A stretch of 19,991 nucleotides of DNA from Ruminococcaceae bacterium UBA1730 (lineage in GTDB: Bacteria; Bacillota; Clostridia; Oscillospirales; Acutalibacteraceae), in NCBI GenBank assembly GCA_002315935.1, contig DCII01000005.1:1-19991 (forward strand), written 5' to 3'. The notes beneath the pieces are model-generated. The model was not told where the DNA came from. It searched no databases and worked only from the letters and a program-made list of their open reading frames with translations. Both the position numbers and the translations under genes were made by a program. Below are positions 1 through 6,586 of the stretch, one piece after another (the first letter of the stretch is position 1; each line of letters opens with the position of its first letter).

Positions 1-19
1 CCTTCTCCGAATTTATTTC

Positions 20-48
20 ATTATAACAATTCTGATATGAAATGTCAA
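20..48 (-). promoter_or_regulatory. sigma-A promoter reading off the left edge
   Basis: On the minus strand the -35 hexamer TTGACA (43-48) and the -10 hexamer TATAAT (20-25) are separated by exactly 17 bases (26-42), a full consensus match. A TG lies one base before the -10, as in extended -10 promoters. Transcription would start near position 13 and run leftward out of the window, with a purine-rich GGAGAAGG close to the edge that could be a ribosome site. The transcribed gene is not visible. The promoter lies downstream of the sugar dehydratase gene, so whatever follows on the same strand is independently expressed. Confidence 0.75.
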
Positions 49-179
49 GGGCTGAAGGATATTTAAAATTAGAAACAGTAATTATTTATCAAAAATCAGA
101 TTTTCATTGCAACAGCATATGCACGCCAAAGCAGAGTAAAAAATGCGACGACACATTTATTCAGTGTTTCCCTAAACTA

Positions 180-2147
180 TTATGCTCTTGCCTCCTGCAT
201 TTCTTTTTGCTTTTCGGCTTCTGCATTAACAACTTCGGGTTTCTTGAATGTCGGCACTGCCTTCATAAGGGCAAGCTTTGCTTCCTTGTCTGAATGGGTT
301 GCGCAGGCTGTGCGGAGAGCTTCGAGCTTTTCCTCAATCTCTTCTATCGGAAGCGGAACATCACGCTCAACAAAAATCAGTTCATTTTCCGTTTTGCCCA
401 GCTCCTCGGATTTGACAAGAAGCTCTTCATAGAGCTTTTCGCCGGGACGAAGACCGGTTTCAACAATTTCAATATCCTTTTCCGGTTCCATTCCCGAAAG
501 ACGAATCATGTTGACCGCAAGGTCAAGAATTTTTACGGGACTGCCCATATCAAGAACGAACAGCTCGCCGTTCTTTGCCATTGCTCCCGAAGTCAGAACA
601 AGCTGTGAAGCCTCGGGAATAGTCATAAAATAACGGATTATTCTTTTATCGGTAATAGTGATCGGTCCGCCTCTTGCAATCTGTTTTTTGAAAAGCGGAA
701 TTACCGAACCGGCAGAGCCGAGAACATTGCCGAAACGGGTTGTGCTGAAGGTTGTGGTCTTTGATGCGGCAGAATGTGCCTGAACAATCATTTCGCACAT
801 TCTCTTTGTTGCACCCATAACATTTGTCGGATTGACCGCTTTGTCGGTGCTGACCATAATCATCCTCTTAACGCCGTATTGCTCACATAGTTCAACGGTG
901 TTGAGAGTGCCGAAAACATTATTCTCAATTGCTTCAATGCAGTTTTTCTCCATGAGGGGAACATGCTTATGAGCGGCAGCGTTGAGAACAATATCGGGAT
1001 GATGCTCCTCAAAAACTCTTTCAAGACCTTTCTTATTTGTAACGGAAACAATTTCAACTCTTATGTCTATCTTGCTTCCGTATTCGATGCGAAGCTCTTG
1101 TTGAACATCATATGCTCCGTTTTCGTAAACATCAAGAATAACAATCTTACGGGGATTCATTTTTGCAATCTGACGGCAAAGTTCGCTTCCGATTGAACCG
1201 CCGCCGCCTGTTATAAGTATAATTTTATCCTTATAGAATGCCTTCGTATTGTCATTCATGACAATGATTGACTTTCTGAAAAGAAGCTCTTCGGGGTCAA
1301 ACTCACGAAGATGTCTTTTCTTATTATTGGCGTTTTCAACAGAAGGATAATCATATACCTTAATCTTATATCCTGCCTTGCGGTAGTAATCATACAGCTC
1401 CTTTCGCTTTTCTGCCGATGAAGTGGGAAAAGCGAAAATGACCTCCTGAACGCTGTATCGCTCAAGCTCCGCAATTGTAACATCGTCCTCCGGAAGAACG
1501 GGAAGATAATGTATTTCTCTTCCGATTTTTTCCTTATCAACATCAACGAAGCACACAGGAACATAGGCTGAAGAATTATTCTGAAGAAGCTCTTCGGCAA
1601 GGTTGATACCGACTGAACCTGCACCGATGATAGCAACCTTGATTTGCTTGTTGTCGGGAATTGTTATGGGCTGGAGGTTACCGAATGTGGCAACTGAAAG
1701 AAGAAAGCGAAGAATTTTACCCAAGGTATTCTGACGGTTTCCGAACTTATATGCGTATCTATAAACCATCCTTATAGAAAGAACGCCGAGAAGGTCAAGG
1801 CAGAAGACGGAAACGGTCATTTCAAGAGGAATTCTGACATCATCCGGCAAAATCAACCTGTTTACGGCAAAATGAACCATAAACGCACAGGCATCCGAGC
1901 AGAGAATCTTTATGTAAGATTGGATTCCGCCATATCGCCAGACCTGAGTGTAGATGTTGAAAAGAAATCTGAAAATAAAAGTCGAGCAGGTGATGAGCAC
2001 TGCCTGAACTATCGTCAACTCGAGATTGAGAGTCTTGGTGAAATTATGACCGAGAAGAAAAATGTATACAGCCAAAGCGACGATTATATCGTATGCAATC
2101 AGACTCCAACGGATGTTTGAAAATATAATTCCTTTGTATTTTTTCAT
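180..2147 (-). CDS. Membrane-bound nucleotide-sugar 4,6-dehydratase (FlaA1/WbpM/CapD family)
   Basis: This 655-residue protein is a polysaccharide biosynthesis enzyme of the long WbpM/PglF/CapD type, probably converting UDP-GlcNAc to the 4-keto-6-deoxy sugar at the inner face of the membrane. The N-terminal 130 residues hold about four hydrophobic helices. A first Rossmann-type domain carries GAGSVG at 175-180. The catalytic extended-SDR domain carries the NAD(P) motif GGGGSIG at 314-320, an STDK segment with Ser433, and MGATK with Met444 and Lys448. In long family members Met replaces the usual SDR tyrosine, giving a Ser-Met-Lys arrangement, and that is seen here. The ATG at 2145-2147 is preceded by GTGAGG at a good distance. 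The gene is monocistronic within view, with its own promoter at 2205-2233. Its surface-glycan pathway partners are not adjacent. The exact substrate cannot be told from sequence. Confidence 0.9.
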   Translation of the reverse strand: MKKYKGIIFSNIRWSLIAYDIIVALAVYIFLLGHNFTKTLNLELTIVQAVLITCSTFIFRFLFNIYTQVWRYGGIQSYIKILCSDACAFMVHFAVNRLILPDDVRIPLEMTVSVFCLDLLGVLSIRMVYRYAYKFGNRQNTLGKILRFLLSVATFGNLQPITIPDNKQIKVAIIGAGSVGINLAEELLQNNSSAYVPVCFVDVDKEKIGREIHYLPVLPEDDVTIAELERYSVQEVIFAFPTSSAEKRKELYDYYRKAGYKIKVYDYPSVENANNKKRHLREFDPEELLFRKSIIVMNDNTKAFYKDKIILITGGGGSIGSELCRQIAKMNPRKIVILDVYENGAYDVQQELRIEYGSKIDIRVEIVSVTNKKGLERVFEEHHPDIVLNAAAHKHVPLMEKNCIEAIENNVFGTLNTVELCEQYGVKRMIMVSTDKAVNPTNVMGATKRMCEMIVQAHSAASKTTTFSTTRFGNVLGSAGSVIPLFKKQIARGGPITITDKRIIRYFMTIPEASQLVLTSGAMAKNGELFVLDMGSPVKILDLAVNMIRLSGMEPEKDIEIVETGLRPGEKLYEELLVKSEELGKTENELIFVERDVPLPIEEIEEKLEALRTACATHSDKEAKLALMKAVPTFKKPEVVNAEAEKQKEMQEARA

Positions 2148-2204
2148 GTGAATACCTCACTTTTATTCAACCAAAAAACAAATAAGTGTACTTAAATACA
2201 ACTA

Positions 2205-2233
2205 ATTATATCATGATTTTCTGCTGTTGGCAA
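2205..2233 (-). promoter_or_regulatory. sigma-A promoter of the sugar dehydratase gene
   Basis: On the minus strand TTGCCA (2228-2233) and TATAAT (2205-2210) are 17 bases apart. The -10 is preceded by TGA, so it is also an extended -10 promoter. Transcription should start near 2198, giving an untranslated leader of about 50 bases before the ATG at 2147. A short dyad TAAGT-N2-ACTTA (2183-2194) lies just inside the leader. Confidence 0.8.
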
Positions 2234-2312
2234 CATTTTTATAAAGAAAAATTTATCATAAATATACGAAAAATAGAGAATTTTTAGCGTGTTGGAATTT
2301 AGTAACAGGAAA

Positions 2313-2354
2313 TTTATACATTTGTAAAGAGAAACACCTTTACAAATGTGTAAA
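2313..2354. repeat. Long inverted repeat between divergent promoters (copy 1 of TGTAAAG-N8-CTTTACA)
   Basis: The arms ACATTTGTAAAG (2318-2329) and CTTTACAAATGT (2338-2349) are perfectly complementary over 12 bp around an 8-base centre. One wobble and three more A-T pairs extend them outward. No T-run follows on either strand, so this is not a standard terminator. It lies between the two divergent promoters and outside both predicted transcripts, which favours a DNA-level role such as a dimeric regulator site. The core TGTAAAG-N8-CTTTACA is repeated with the same geometry at 2555-2576. Confidence 0.75.
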
Positions 2355-2374
2355 ATGCTAATCGGCAATAAAAG

Positions 2375-2399
2375 TTATTCACATTGAGAATGTGGATAA
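2375..2399. promoter_or_regulatory. Inverted pair of DnaA-box-like 9-mers
   Basis: TTATTCACA (2375-2383, plus strand) and TTATCCACA (2391-2399, minus strand) both fit the bacterial DnaA-box consensus TTATNCACA. With two flanking bases each they form 11-base arms around a GAG centre, differing by a single T/C. Related GTGAATA words occur at 2148-2154, 2400-2406 and 2484-2490. Binding by DnaA is an inference. No dnaA or dnaN gene is nearby, so a replication origin is not suggested. Confidence 0.45.
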
Positions 2400-2484
2400 G
2401 TGAATATATCTTGCACTGATTATTTCGTTTGAACGCAATATGTAGTTGAAAAGTAGGTTATTAACACAATTTCTCCAAAAAAAG

Positions 2485-2504
2485 TGAATAACCCGTGATA
2501 TTCA
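2485..2504. repeat. Inverted repeat TGAATA-N8-TATTCA upstream of the ffh-operon promoter
   Basis: TGAATA (2485-2490) and TATTCA (2499-2504) are complementary around an 8-base centre. The repeat ends 14 bases before the -35 hexamer at 2519. Its position suits an activator or repressor site, but the arms are only 6 bp and AT-rich, so chance is possible. Confidence 0.35.
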
Positions 2505-2518
2505 TTTGAAAATTTTTC

Positions 2519-2547
2519 TTGACATTCGTCGAGGTTTTTAGTATAAT
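2519..2547 (+). promoter_or_regulatory. Consensus sigma-A promoter of the ylxM-ffh operon
   Basis: TTGACA (2519-2524) and TATAAT (2542-2547) are separated by 17 bases (2525-2541), a perfect consensus promoter. Transcription should begin near 2554, leaving a leader of about 90 bases before ylxM at 2644. The start point falls at the left arm of the inverted repeat at 2555-2576. Confidence 0.85.
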
Positions 2548-2554
2548 AGCCACC

Positions 2555-2576
2555 TGTAAAGCGTCAACACTTTACA
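2555..2576. repeat. Copy 2 of TGTAAAG-N8-CTTTACA, at the transcription start of ylxM-ffh
   Basis: TGTAAAG (2555-2561) and CTTTACA (2570-2576) flank an 8-base centre. Arms and spacing are identical to the copy at 2323-2344, but the centre sequence differs. It sits directly on the predicted start site, the classic place for a repressor operator. As RNA it would form a hairpin at the very 5' end of the transcript. There is no T-run after it, so termination is unlikely. Confidence 0.6.
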
Positions 2577-2643
2577 CGGGTTGTTCCGAATCATGCGGAA
2601 AAGAGCGGAAAATTTGCTTTTTTCAGCGAAAGGAGAGGCAGTA

Positions 2644-3009
2644 ATGGCAAAGAATTACGATATGGCGTTGCTCATGGATTTCTACGGCGAAATGCTGACT
2701 GAAAAACAGCGTAGTTTTCTTGAATACTATTATTATGACGACCTCTCTCTTTCGGAGATAGCCGAAAATGAGGGTATAACCCGTCAGGGCGTGCGTGATG
2801 CCATAAAGAGAGCTGAAACTCAGCTTCAGGATATGGAGAGCAGGCTCGGAGCCGCAAAGCGTTTCGAAGAAATGCGTGCAGGTCTCAACGAAATTATTGA
2901 ATATTCCAATCAGATTGCAGAATACAATCTTCGCCACAGCCTTTCAAAGGAAATCAACGATTACAGCGTGCGTATCAAAGCCGCCGCAATGACGATGCTT
3001 GAAAGCTGA
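2644..3009 (+). CDS. ylxM: YlxM-family putative DNA-binding protein
   Basis: This 121-residue protein belongs to the YlxM/UPF0122 family, which sits beside ffh in many Firmicutes and is thought to act with the signal recognition particle pathway. The N-terminal half, with TEKQRSFLEYYY followed by LSLSEIAENEGITRQGVRDAIKRAE, is a helix-turn-helix resembling sigma factor region 4. The C-terminal half is charged and helical. The ATG at 2644 is chosen because AAAGGAGAGG (2629-2638) stands just upstream and MAKNYDMALLMDFYGEML is the usual family N-terminus. An in-frame upstream ATG at 2593 has no such site. It is the first gene of the operon, 32 bases before ffh. FtsY, often encoded just upstream in related genomes, is not present here. 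Confidence 0.9.
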   Translation: MAKNYDMALLMDFYGEMLTEKQRSFLEYYYYDDLSLSEIAENEGITRQGVRDAIKRAETQLQDMESRLGAAKRFEEMRAGLNEIIEYSNQIAEYNLRHSLSKEINDYSVRIKAAAMTMLES

Positions 3010-3041
3010 TATGAAGCCATTATTCAACGGAGGTGAGAAGC

Positions 3042-4403
3042 TTGGCATTTGAAGGTCTTTCAGACAGACTTGAAGCAACTTTTAAAAATCTGAGAAGCAA
3101 AGGCAGCCTTACCGAAAGTGATGTCAGAGCCGCAATGAGAGATGTCCGCATGGCGTTGCTTGAAGCGGATGTTAACTATAAGGTAGCCAAGGATTTCACA
3201 AACACGGTAACAGAAAAAGCCATAGGCGAAAAGGTTATGGAAAGCCTTACACCCTCGCAGATGGTTATTAAAATAGTTAAAGAAGAGCTTGTCAGTCTCA
3301 TGGGCGGAACCAACAGCAGGCTTGCATATGCCAGCCATCCGCCGACGGTTATTCTGATGTGCGGTCTTCAGGGTTCAGGTAAAACAACACACTGTGCAAA
3401 GCTCGCAAAGATGCTTAAAAAAGAAAATCACCGTCCTTTGCTTGTTGCCTGCGATATATACAGACCTGCTGCCATCAAACAGCTCCAGGTAGTCGGAGAG
3501 CAGGTCGGAGTTCCCGTTTTTGAAATGGGTCAGAGCGACCCTGTTGAAATTTCGAGAGCGGCAATTGCCGAAGCAAAAGACCACGGTTATGATTATGTTA
3601 TTCTCGATACGGCAGGTCGTCTTCATGTTGACGAGGAGCTTATGAATGAGCTTAAGAGAGTCAAGGCTGAAGCGAAGCCTCATGAAATCCTTCTTGTTGT
3701 TGATGCTATGACGGGCCAGGATGCGGTCAATGTTGCAACATCGTTTGACGGTGCACTCGGAATTGACGGACTCATCCTTACAAAGCTTGACGGCGACACA
3801 AGAGGCGGTGCGGCTCTCTCTGCAAGAGCGGTAACGGGTAAGCCGATTAAGTTCATCGGCACAGGCGAAAAGCTTGAAAATCTTGAGCTTTTCCATCCCG
3901 ACAGAATGGCTTCGAGAATTCTCGGCATGGGCGATGTTCTTTCGTTCATCGAAAGAGCGGAGCAGGCAATTGACGAAAAGAAAGCAGAAGAGCTTGAAAA
4001 GAAGCTCATGCAGAATAAATTTGACCTCAATGACCTTCTTGACCAGTTTGACCAAATCAAGAAGATGGGTTCAATCAAGGATATGCTTGCAATGCTTCCC
4101 GGCATCGGCAAGAACATAGACAAGGTTGATATAGACGAAAAACAGTTTGACCGTATGCGTGCCATCATCTATTCGATGACGCCGAAGGAAAGAGCTAATC
4201 CCGACCTTATCAATCCTTCCCGCAAGAGAAGAATTGCGGCAGGCTGCGGAATGCAGGTTGAGGATGTCAACAAGCTCATGTCTCAGTTCAGGCAGATGCA
4301 GAAGATGGTTAAGCAGTTAAACGGCAAAAAAGGCGGCAAACGCAGAAGAAAACAGCGTTTCAACCTTCCGCAGGGCTTCGACCCTTCACAGTTTGGAATG
4401 TAA
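3042..4403 (+). CDS. ffh: Signal recognition particle GTPase Ffh
   Basis: Ffh binds the SRP RNA and the signal sequences of nascent membrane proteins and docks with the receptor FtsY. The 453-residue protein shows the N domain, then the G domain with P-loop GLQGSGKT (about 108-115), DTAGR, TKLDGDTRGG and the closing GTGEKLENLELF segment. The methionine-rich M domain ends in the basic GGKRRRKQRFNLPQGFDPSQFGM-like tail, where the RNA-binding helices lie. The start is taken as TTG at 3042, giving (M)AFEGLSDRLEATF, the usual family N-terminus. GGAGGTG at 3029-3035 is six bases before it. A GTG at 3033 overlaps that ribosome site and is unlikely. It is followed by rpsP after 59 bases. The length is normal for the family. 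Confidence 0.96.
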   Translation: MAFEGLSDRLEATFKNLRSKGSLTESDVRAAMRDVRMALLEADVNYKVAKDFTNTVTEKAIGEKVMESLTPSQMVIKIVKEELVSLMGGTNSRLAYASHPPTVILMCGLQGSGKTTHCAKLAKMLKKENHRPLLVACDIYRPAAIKQLQVVGEQVGVPVFEMGQSDPVEISRAAIAEAKDHGYDYVILDTAGRLHVDEELMNELKRVKAEAKPHEILLVVDAMTGQDAVNVATSFDGALGIDGLILTKLDGDTRGGAALSARAVTGKPIKFIGTGEKLENLELFHPDRMASRILGMGDVLSFIERAEQAIDEKKAEELEKKLMQNKFDLNDLLDQFDQIKKMGSIKDMLAMLPGIGKNIDKVDIDEKQFDRMRAIIYSMTPKERANPDLINPSRKRRIAAGCGMQVEDVNKLMSQFRQMQKMVKQLNGKKGGKRRRKQRFNLPQGFDPSQFGM

Positions 4404-4462
4404 CTCAGCAAAGCTGATACATTATATAAAAAATTTTTTAATATATTTTGGAGGAAATCACT

Positions 4463-4705
4463 ATGGCAGTTAAAATCAGACTTCGTCGCATGGGCGCAAA
4501 GAAAGCACCTTTCTATCGTATCGTTGTTGCAGATTCAAGATACCCCCGTGACGGCAGATTCATCGAAGAAATCGGAACCTACAACCCCGTTGTTACTCCC
4601 GTTGAGGTTAAGGTTGATGCAGAAAAGGCAAAGCAGTGGATTGCAAACGGTGCACAGCCGACTGATACTGTTAAGGCTCTTCTCAAGAAGAACGGTGTTC
4701 TTTAA
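4463..4705 (+). CDS. rpsP: 30S ribosomal protein S16
   Basis: S16 is a small-subunit protein needed for 30S assembly. The 80-residue product starts MAVKIRLRRMGAKKAPFYRI, contains the characteristic VVADSRYPRDGRFIEEIGTYNP stretch and ends at a lysine-rich LLKKNGVL, which is diagnostic and full length. The ATG at 4463 follows a GGAGGA site (4450-4455) at good spacing. An upstream in-frame start at 4448 lies inside the ribosome site and is rejected. The AT-rich 59-base gap after ffh contains a tiny TCAGC-AAA-GCTGA hairpin and a near-palindromic A6T6 tract, but no convincing promoter or terminator. It is probably co-transcribed with ffh and khpA. Confidence 0.97.
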   Translation: MAVKIRLRRMGAKKAPFYRIVVADSRYPRDGRFIEEIGTYNPVVTPVEVKVDAEKAKQWIANGAQPTDTVKALLKKNGVL

Positions 4706-4726
4706 TTCTCTGAGAGGTAACATTTG

Positions 4727-4960
4727 ATGAAAGATTTACTTGTCGGTATCGCTCAGGGTCTTGTTGATGACCCTTCAGCGGTAACGGTTACCGTCGATGA
4801 GCCTAACGAAGAAGGCACTGTTGTTTATCATCTTCATGTCAGCGAAGAGGATATGGGCAGAGTTATCGGCAAGCAGGGAAGAATTGCAAAGGCAATCCGT
4901 ACCGTTATGCGTGCCGCCGCAACCCGTCAGAGCTCGAGGGTAGCAGTGGAAATTGATTAA
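4727..4960 (+). CDS. khpA: KhpA, KH-domain RNA-binding protein
   Basis: KhpA (YlqC) is a small RNA-binding protein. In Firmicutes it pairs with KhpB/Jag and influences cell elongation and the levels of many transcripts. The 77 residues form a single type II KH fold, with the binding loop GKQG (about 47-50) in the context GRVIGKQGRIAKAIRTVMRA. The ATG at 4727 is preceded by GAGAGG (4712-4717). A TTG three bases earlier would add one residue and is less likely. It lies 21 bases after rpsP. Its last eight bases overlap the TTG start of rimM, which suggests translational coupling. Confidence 0.93.
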   Translation: MKDLLVGIAQGLVDDPSAVTVTVDEPNEEGTVVYHLHVSEEDMGRVIGKQGRIAKAIRTVMRAAATRQSSRVAVEID

Positions 4961-5471
4961 GAATTTTCTTGAAATCGGCGAAATCACGGGAACGCACGGA
5001 GTCAGAGGCGAGGTACGCATGAATCCGTGGTGTGATTCCCCTGAATTCGTCAAGGGATTCAGAACTCTTTATTTTGACGGCAATGGCGTAAGCTCGGTTA
5101 AACTGAAATCCGTCAGACCGCATGGAAATGTTGTTTTGCTCAAGCTTGAAGGTGTTGATACCGTTGAGGATGCACAGAAGCTTCGTGGGAAATTGCTCTA
5201 TATGAAAAGAAGCGATGCACAGCTTCCCGAGGGGCATTTTTTCGTTGCGGAGCTGATAGGCTGCAAGGTCTATGATGCAGATAACAGCGATATTTGTTAC
5301 GGAGAGCTGACAGATGTGAGCGAAACGGGTGCAAATGATGTATGGCATATCACAAACGAGAAGGGTGAATATCTTATTCCCTCAATTCCCGATGTTGTGA
5401 TTGAAACGGATGTTGCGTCAGACTGCATTCTTATCAGACCGCTCAAGGGGATTTTTGACGATGAGGATTGA
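4953..5471 (+). CDS. rimM: Ribosome maturation factor RimM
   Basis: RimM helps the 30S head mature and binds S19. This 172-residue protein has the N-terminal beta-barrel beginning FLEIGEITGTHGVRGEVRM, the central KLEGVDTVEDAQKLRGKLLYM segment, and a PRC-barrel C-terminal part with DVWHITNEKGEYLIPSIPDVV. This is the usual two-domain layout and length. The start is the TTG at 4953, inside the end of khpA; no alternative start fits the conserved N-terminus. GAGGG at 4936-4940 is a modest ribosome site. The end overlaps trmD by 11 bases. Confidence 0.94.
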   Translation: MIKNFLEIGEITGTHGVRGEVRMNPWCDSPEFVKGFRTLYFDGNGVSSVKLKSVRPHGNVVLLKLEGVDTVEDAQKLRGKLLYMKRSDAQLPEGHFFVAELIGCKVYDADNSDICYGELTDVSETGANDVWHITNEKGEYLIPSIPDVVIETDVASDCILIRPLKGIFDDED

Positions 5472-6195
5472 TATTCTTACACTTTTTCCCGAAATGTGCA
5501 TGAGCGTTCTCGGCGAAAGCATTATCGGCAGAGCGAGGGAAAACGGATGCGTGGAGATTAACTGCATAAATATCCGTGATTATACGCTCGATAAGCATAA
5601 TCGTGTTGACGATTCGCCCTATGGCGGCGGAACGGGAATGATTATGCAGACTCAGCCGATATACGATTGCTATGAGGCACTCTGCGGCAAAATCGGAAAA
5701 AGACCTCATCTGATTTATCTTTCTCCGCAGGGAGAAACGCTCACTCAGGAGAAGGTCAAGGAGCTTTCAAAGCTTGATAATATCGCATTGCTCTGCGGAC
5801 ACTATGAAGGAATCGACCAGAGAGTGATTGACGAAATTGTTGATGAAGAAATTTCAATCGGCGATTATGTTCTCACCGGCGGCGAGCTTCCGGCTCTTGT
5901 GCTTGCAGACAGCATTTCGAGAATGCTTCCCGGGGTGCTTGCAAACGAGGATGCGTTTACTCTTGAAAGCCATTATTCGGGTCTGCTCGAATATCCGCAG
6001 TATACCCGTCCGTTTGAGTGGCATGGAGTTGAAGTGCCGGAGGTGCTTATTTCAGGTCATCATGCCAACATTCAGAAATGGCAAAGAGAGCAAAGCCTTT
6101 TAAGGACCTTCGAAAGAAGACCCGATATGCTTGAAAATGCTGAGTTGTCGAAAAAAGATAAAGAATTTCTGAAAAAGCTCAAAGAAAACAAGTGA
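5461..6195 (+). CDS. trmD: tRNA (guanine-N1-)-methyltransferase TrmD
   Basis: TrmD methylates G37 of tRNAs that read CNN and a few other codons, using S-adenosylmethionine, and prevents +1 frameshifting. The 244-residue SPOUT-fold protein starts MRIDILTLFPEM. It has VDDSPYGGGTGMIMQTQPIY, LIYLSPQGETL, ALLCGHYEGIDQRVID and the knotted SAM site SIGDYVLTGGELPALVLADS. The tail ends in FERRPDMLENAELSKKDKEFLKKL. The ATG at 5461 lies within the last codons of rimM; a longer frame beginning at 5401 is not needed. In many Firmicutes rplS (L19) follows trmD, but here the operon ends and rpmE comes next under its own signals. Confidence 0.96.
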   Translation: MRIDILTLFPEMCMSVLGESIIGRARENGCVEINCINIRDYTLDKHNRVDDSPYGGGTGMIMQTQPIYDCYEALCGKIGKRPHLIYLSPQGETLTQEKVKELSKLDNIALLCGHYEGIDQRVIDEIVDEEISIGDYVLTGGELPALVLADSISRMLPGVLANEDAFTLESHYSGLLEYPQYTRPFEWHGVEVPEVLISGHHANIQKWQREQSLLRTFERRPDMLENAELSKKDKEFLKKLKENK

Positions 6196-6223
6196 ACGGA
6201 TTATGCAATCCGGGAGCTTACGC

Positions 6224-6263
6224 AAAACAAAAAATTTCAAAAAACACTTGAAATTTTGTTTTT
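6224..6263 (+). terminator. AT-rich hairpin after trmD, possible weak terminator
   Basis: The right arm TTGAAATTTTGTTTT (6248-6262) pairs with the left arm AAAACAAAAAATTTCAA (6224-6240), with two unpaired A's, across a short loop, and it ends in a T-rich tract. There are few G-C pairs, so the stem is weak. The same bases supply the -35 region of the candidate rpmE promoter. Confidence 0.4.
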
Positions 6264-6276
6264 GATATGATAAAAT
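6248..6276 (+). promoter_or_regulatory. Candidate promoter of rpmE
   Basis: TTGAAA (6248-6253) and TAAAAT (6271-6276) are 17 bases apart. Alternatively TGATATGAT (6263-6271) is an extended -10 element that may not need a -35. Either would start transcription within about 30 bases upstream of rpmE at 6315. Both overlap the AT-rich hairpin after trmD. Confidence 0.45.
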
Positions 6277-6314
6277 CAATATGTTATGTATATCCGATGA
6301 AAGAGGTGACTTTG

Positions 6315-6518
6315 ATGAAGGAAGGAATCCATCCTAAGTACGAACAGACCACAATCCGCTGTGCTTGCGGTGAGGTCATCGAAACCGGCTCAACAAAAGA
6401 GAATATCCGTGTTGATATTTGCTCAAAATGCCATCCGTTCTTTACAGGTAAGCAGAAGCTCGTTGATACCGGCGGACGTGTTGAACGTTTCAACAAGCGT
6501 TTCAATATCAATAAGTAA
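6315..6518 (+). CDS. rpmE: 50S ribosomal protein L31, zinc-binding form
   Basis: L31 bridges the large and small subunits. The 67-residue protein begins MKEGIHPKYEQTTIRCACG and contains HPFFTGKQKLVDTGGRVERF, both diagnostic. Cys16, Cys18, Cys36 and Cys39 form the complete zinc site, so this is the C+ type rather than the zinc-free YtiA type made under zinc limitation. The ATG at 6315 is selected for the family N-terminus and the AAGAGGTG site at 6301-6308. Upstream in-frame ATGs at 6267 and 6297 would add an atypical extension. It is flanked by a candidate promoter and a G-C-rich terminator and is probably transcribed alone. In other Firmicutes it is usually near rho or prfA, so this location is less common. 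Confidence 0.96.
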   Translation: MKEGIHPKYEQTTIRCACGEVIETGSTKENIRVDICSKCHPFFTGKQKLVDTGGRVERFNKRFNINK

Positions 6519-6534
6519 TTTAAAAAGCAAAATG

Positions 6535-6562
6535 AGCGGTGCATTTATTTGCGCCGCTTTTG
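6535..6562 (+). terminator. Rho-independent terminator of rpmE
   Basis: The arms AGCGGTGC (6535-6542) and GCGCCGCT (6551-6558) form an 8-bp stem with one G-T wobble around an 8-base loop, followed by TTTTGCT. It starts 16 bases after the rpmE stop. The next gene begins 24 bases further on, so that gene relies on read-through or on a promoter not recognised here. Confidence 0.75.
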
Positions 6563-6586
6563 CTATATGAAGAAGAGATGAATGCT

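Noticed and set aside
100..179. Terminator for the sugar dehydratase gene
   Set aside because: Only a 4-bp stem (ACAC/GTGT) before a T-tract is visible, too weak to call.
42..293. Plus-strand open frame at the left edge, overlapping the dehydratase gene end
   Set aside because: Half of it is antisense to a certain gene, the start lacks a ribosome site, and the leftward promoter occupies its first bases.
2375..2399. Reading the DnaA-box pair as a chromosomal origin
   Set aside because: There are only two good boxes, with no dnaA, dnaN or rpmH nearby and no clear AT-rich unwinding repeats.
2220..2520. SRP RNA (ffs) or another structured RNA upstream of ffh
   Set aside because: The conserved SRP RNA tetraloop and asymmetric-loop motifs are absent, and no promoter transcribes this interval.
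2581..2643. 21-residue N-terminal extension of YlxM
   Set aside because: It precedes the clear AAAGGAGAGG ribosome site and the family N-terminus, so it is leader sequence.
3375..4055. 226-codon open frame antisense to ffh
   Set aside because: It lies entirely within ffh, has no ribosome site and gives a cysteine- and lysine-rich product with no recognisable domain. It is a shadow of a strongly coding strand.
4404..4446. Small TCAGC-AAA-GCTGA hairpin and A6T6 near-palindrome between ffh and rpsP
   Set aside because: The stem is too short for a terminator and no usable -35/-10 pair is present. It is more likely AT-rich spacer or an RNA processing feature, which cannot be shown.
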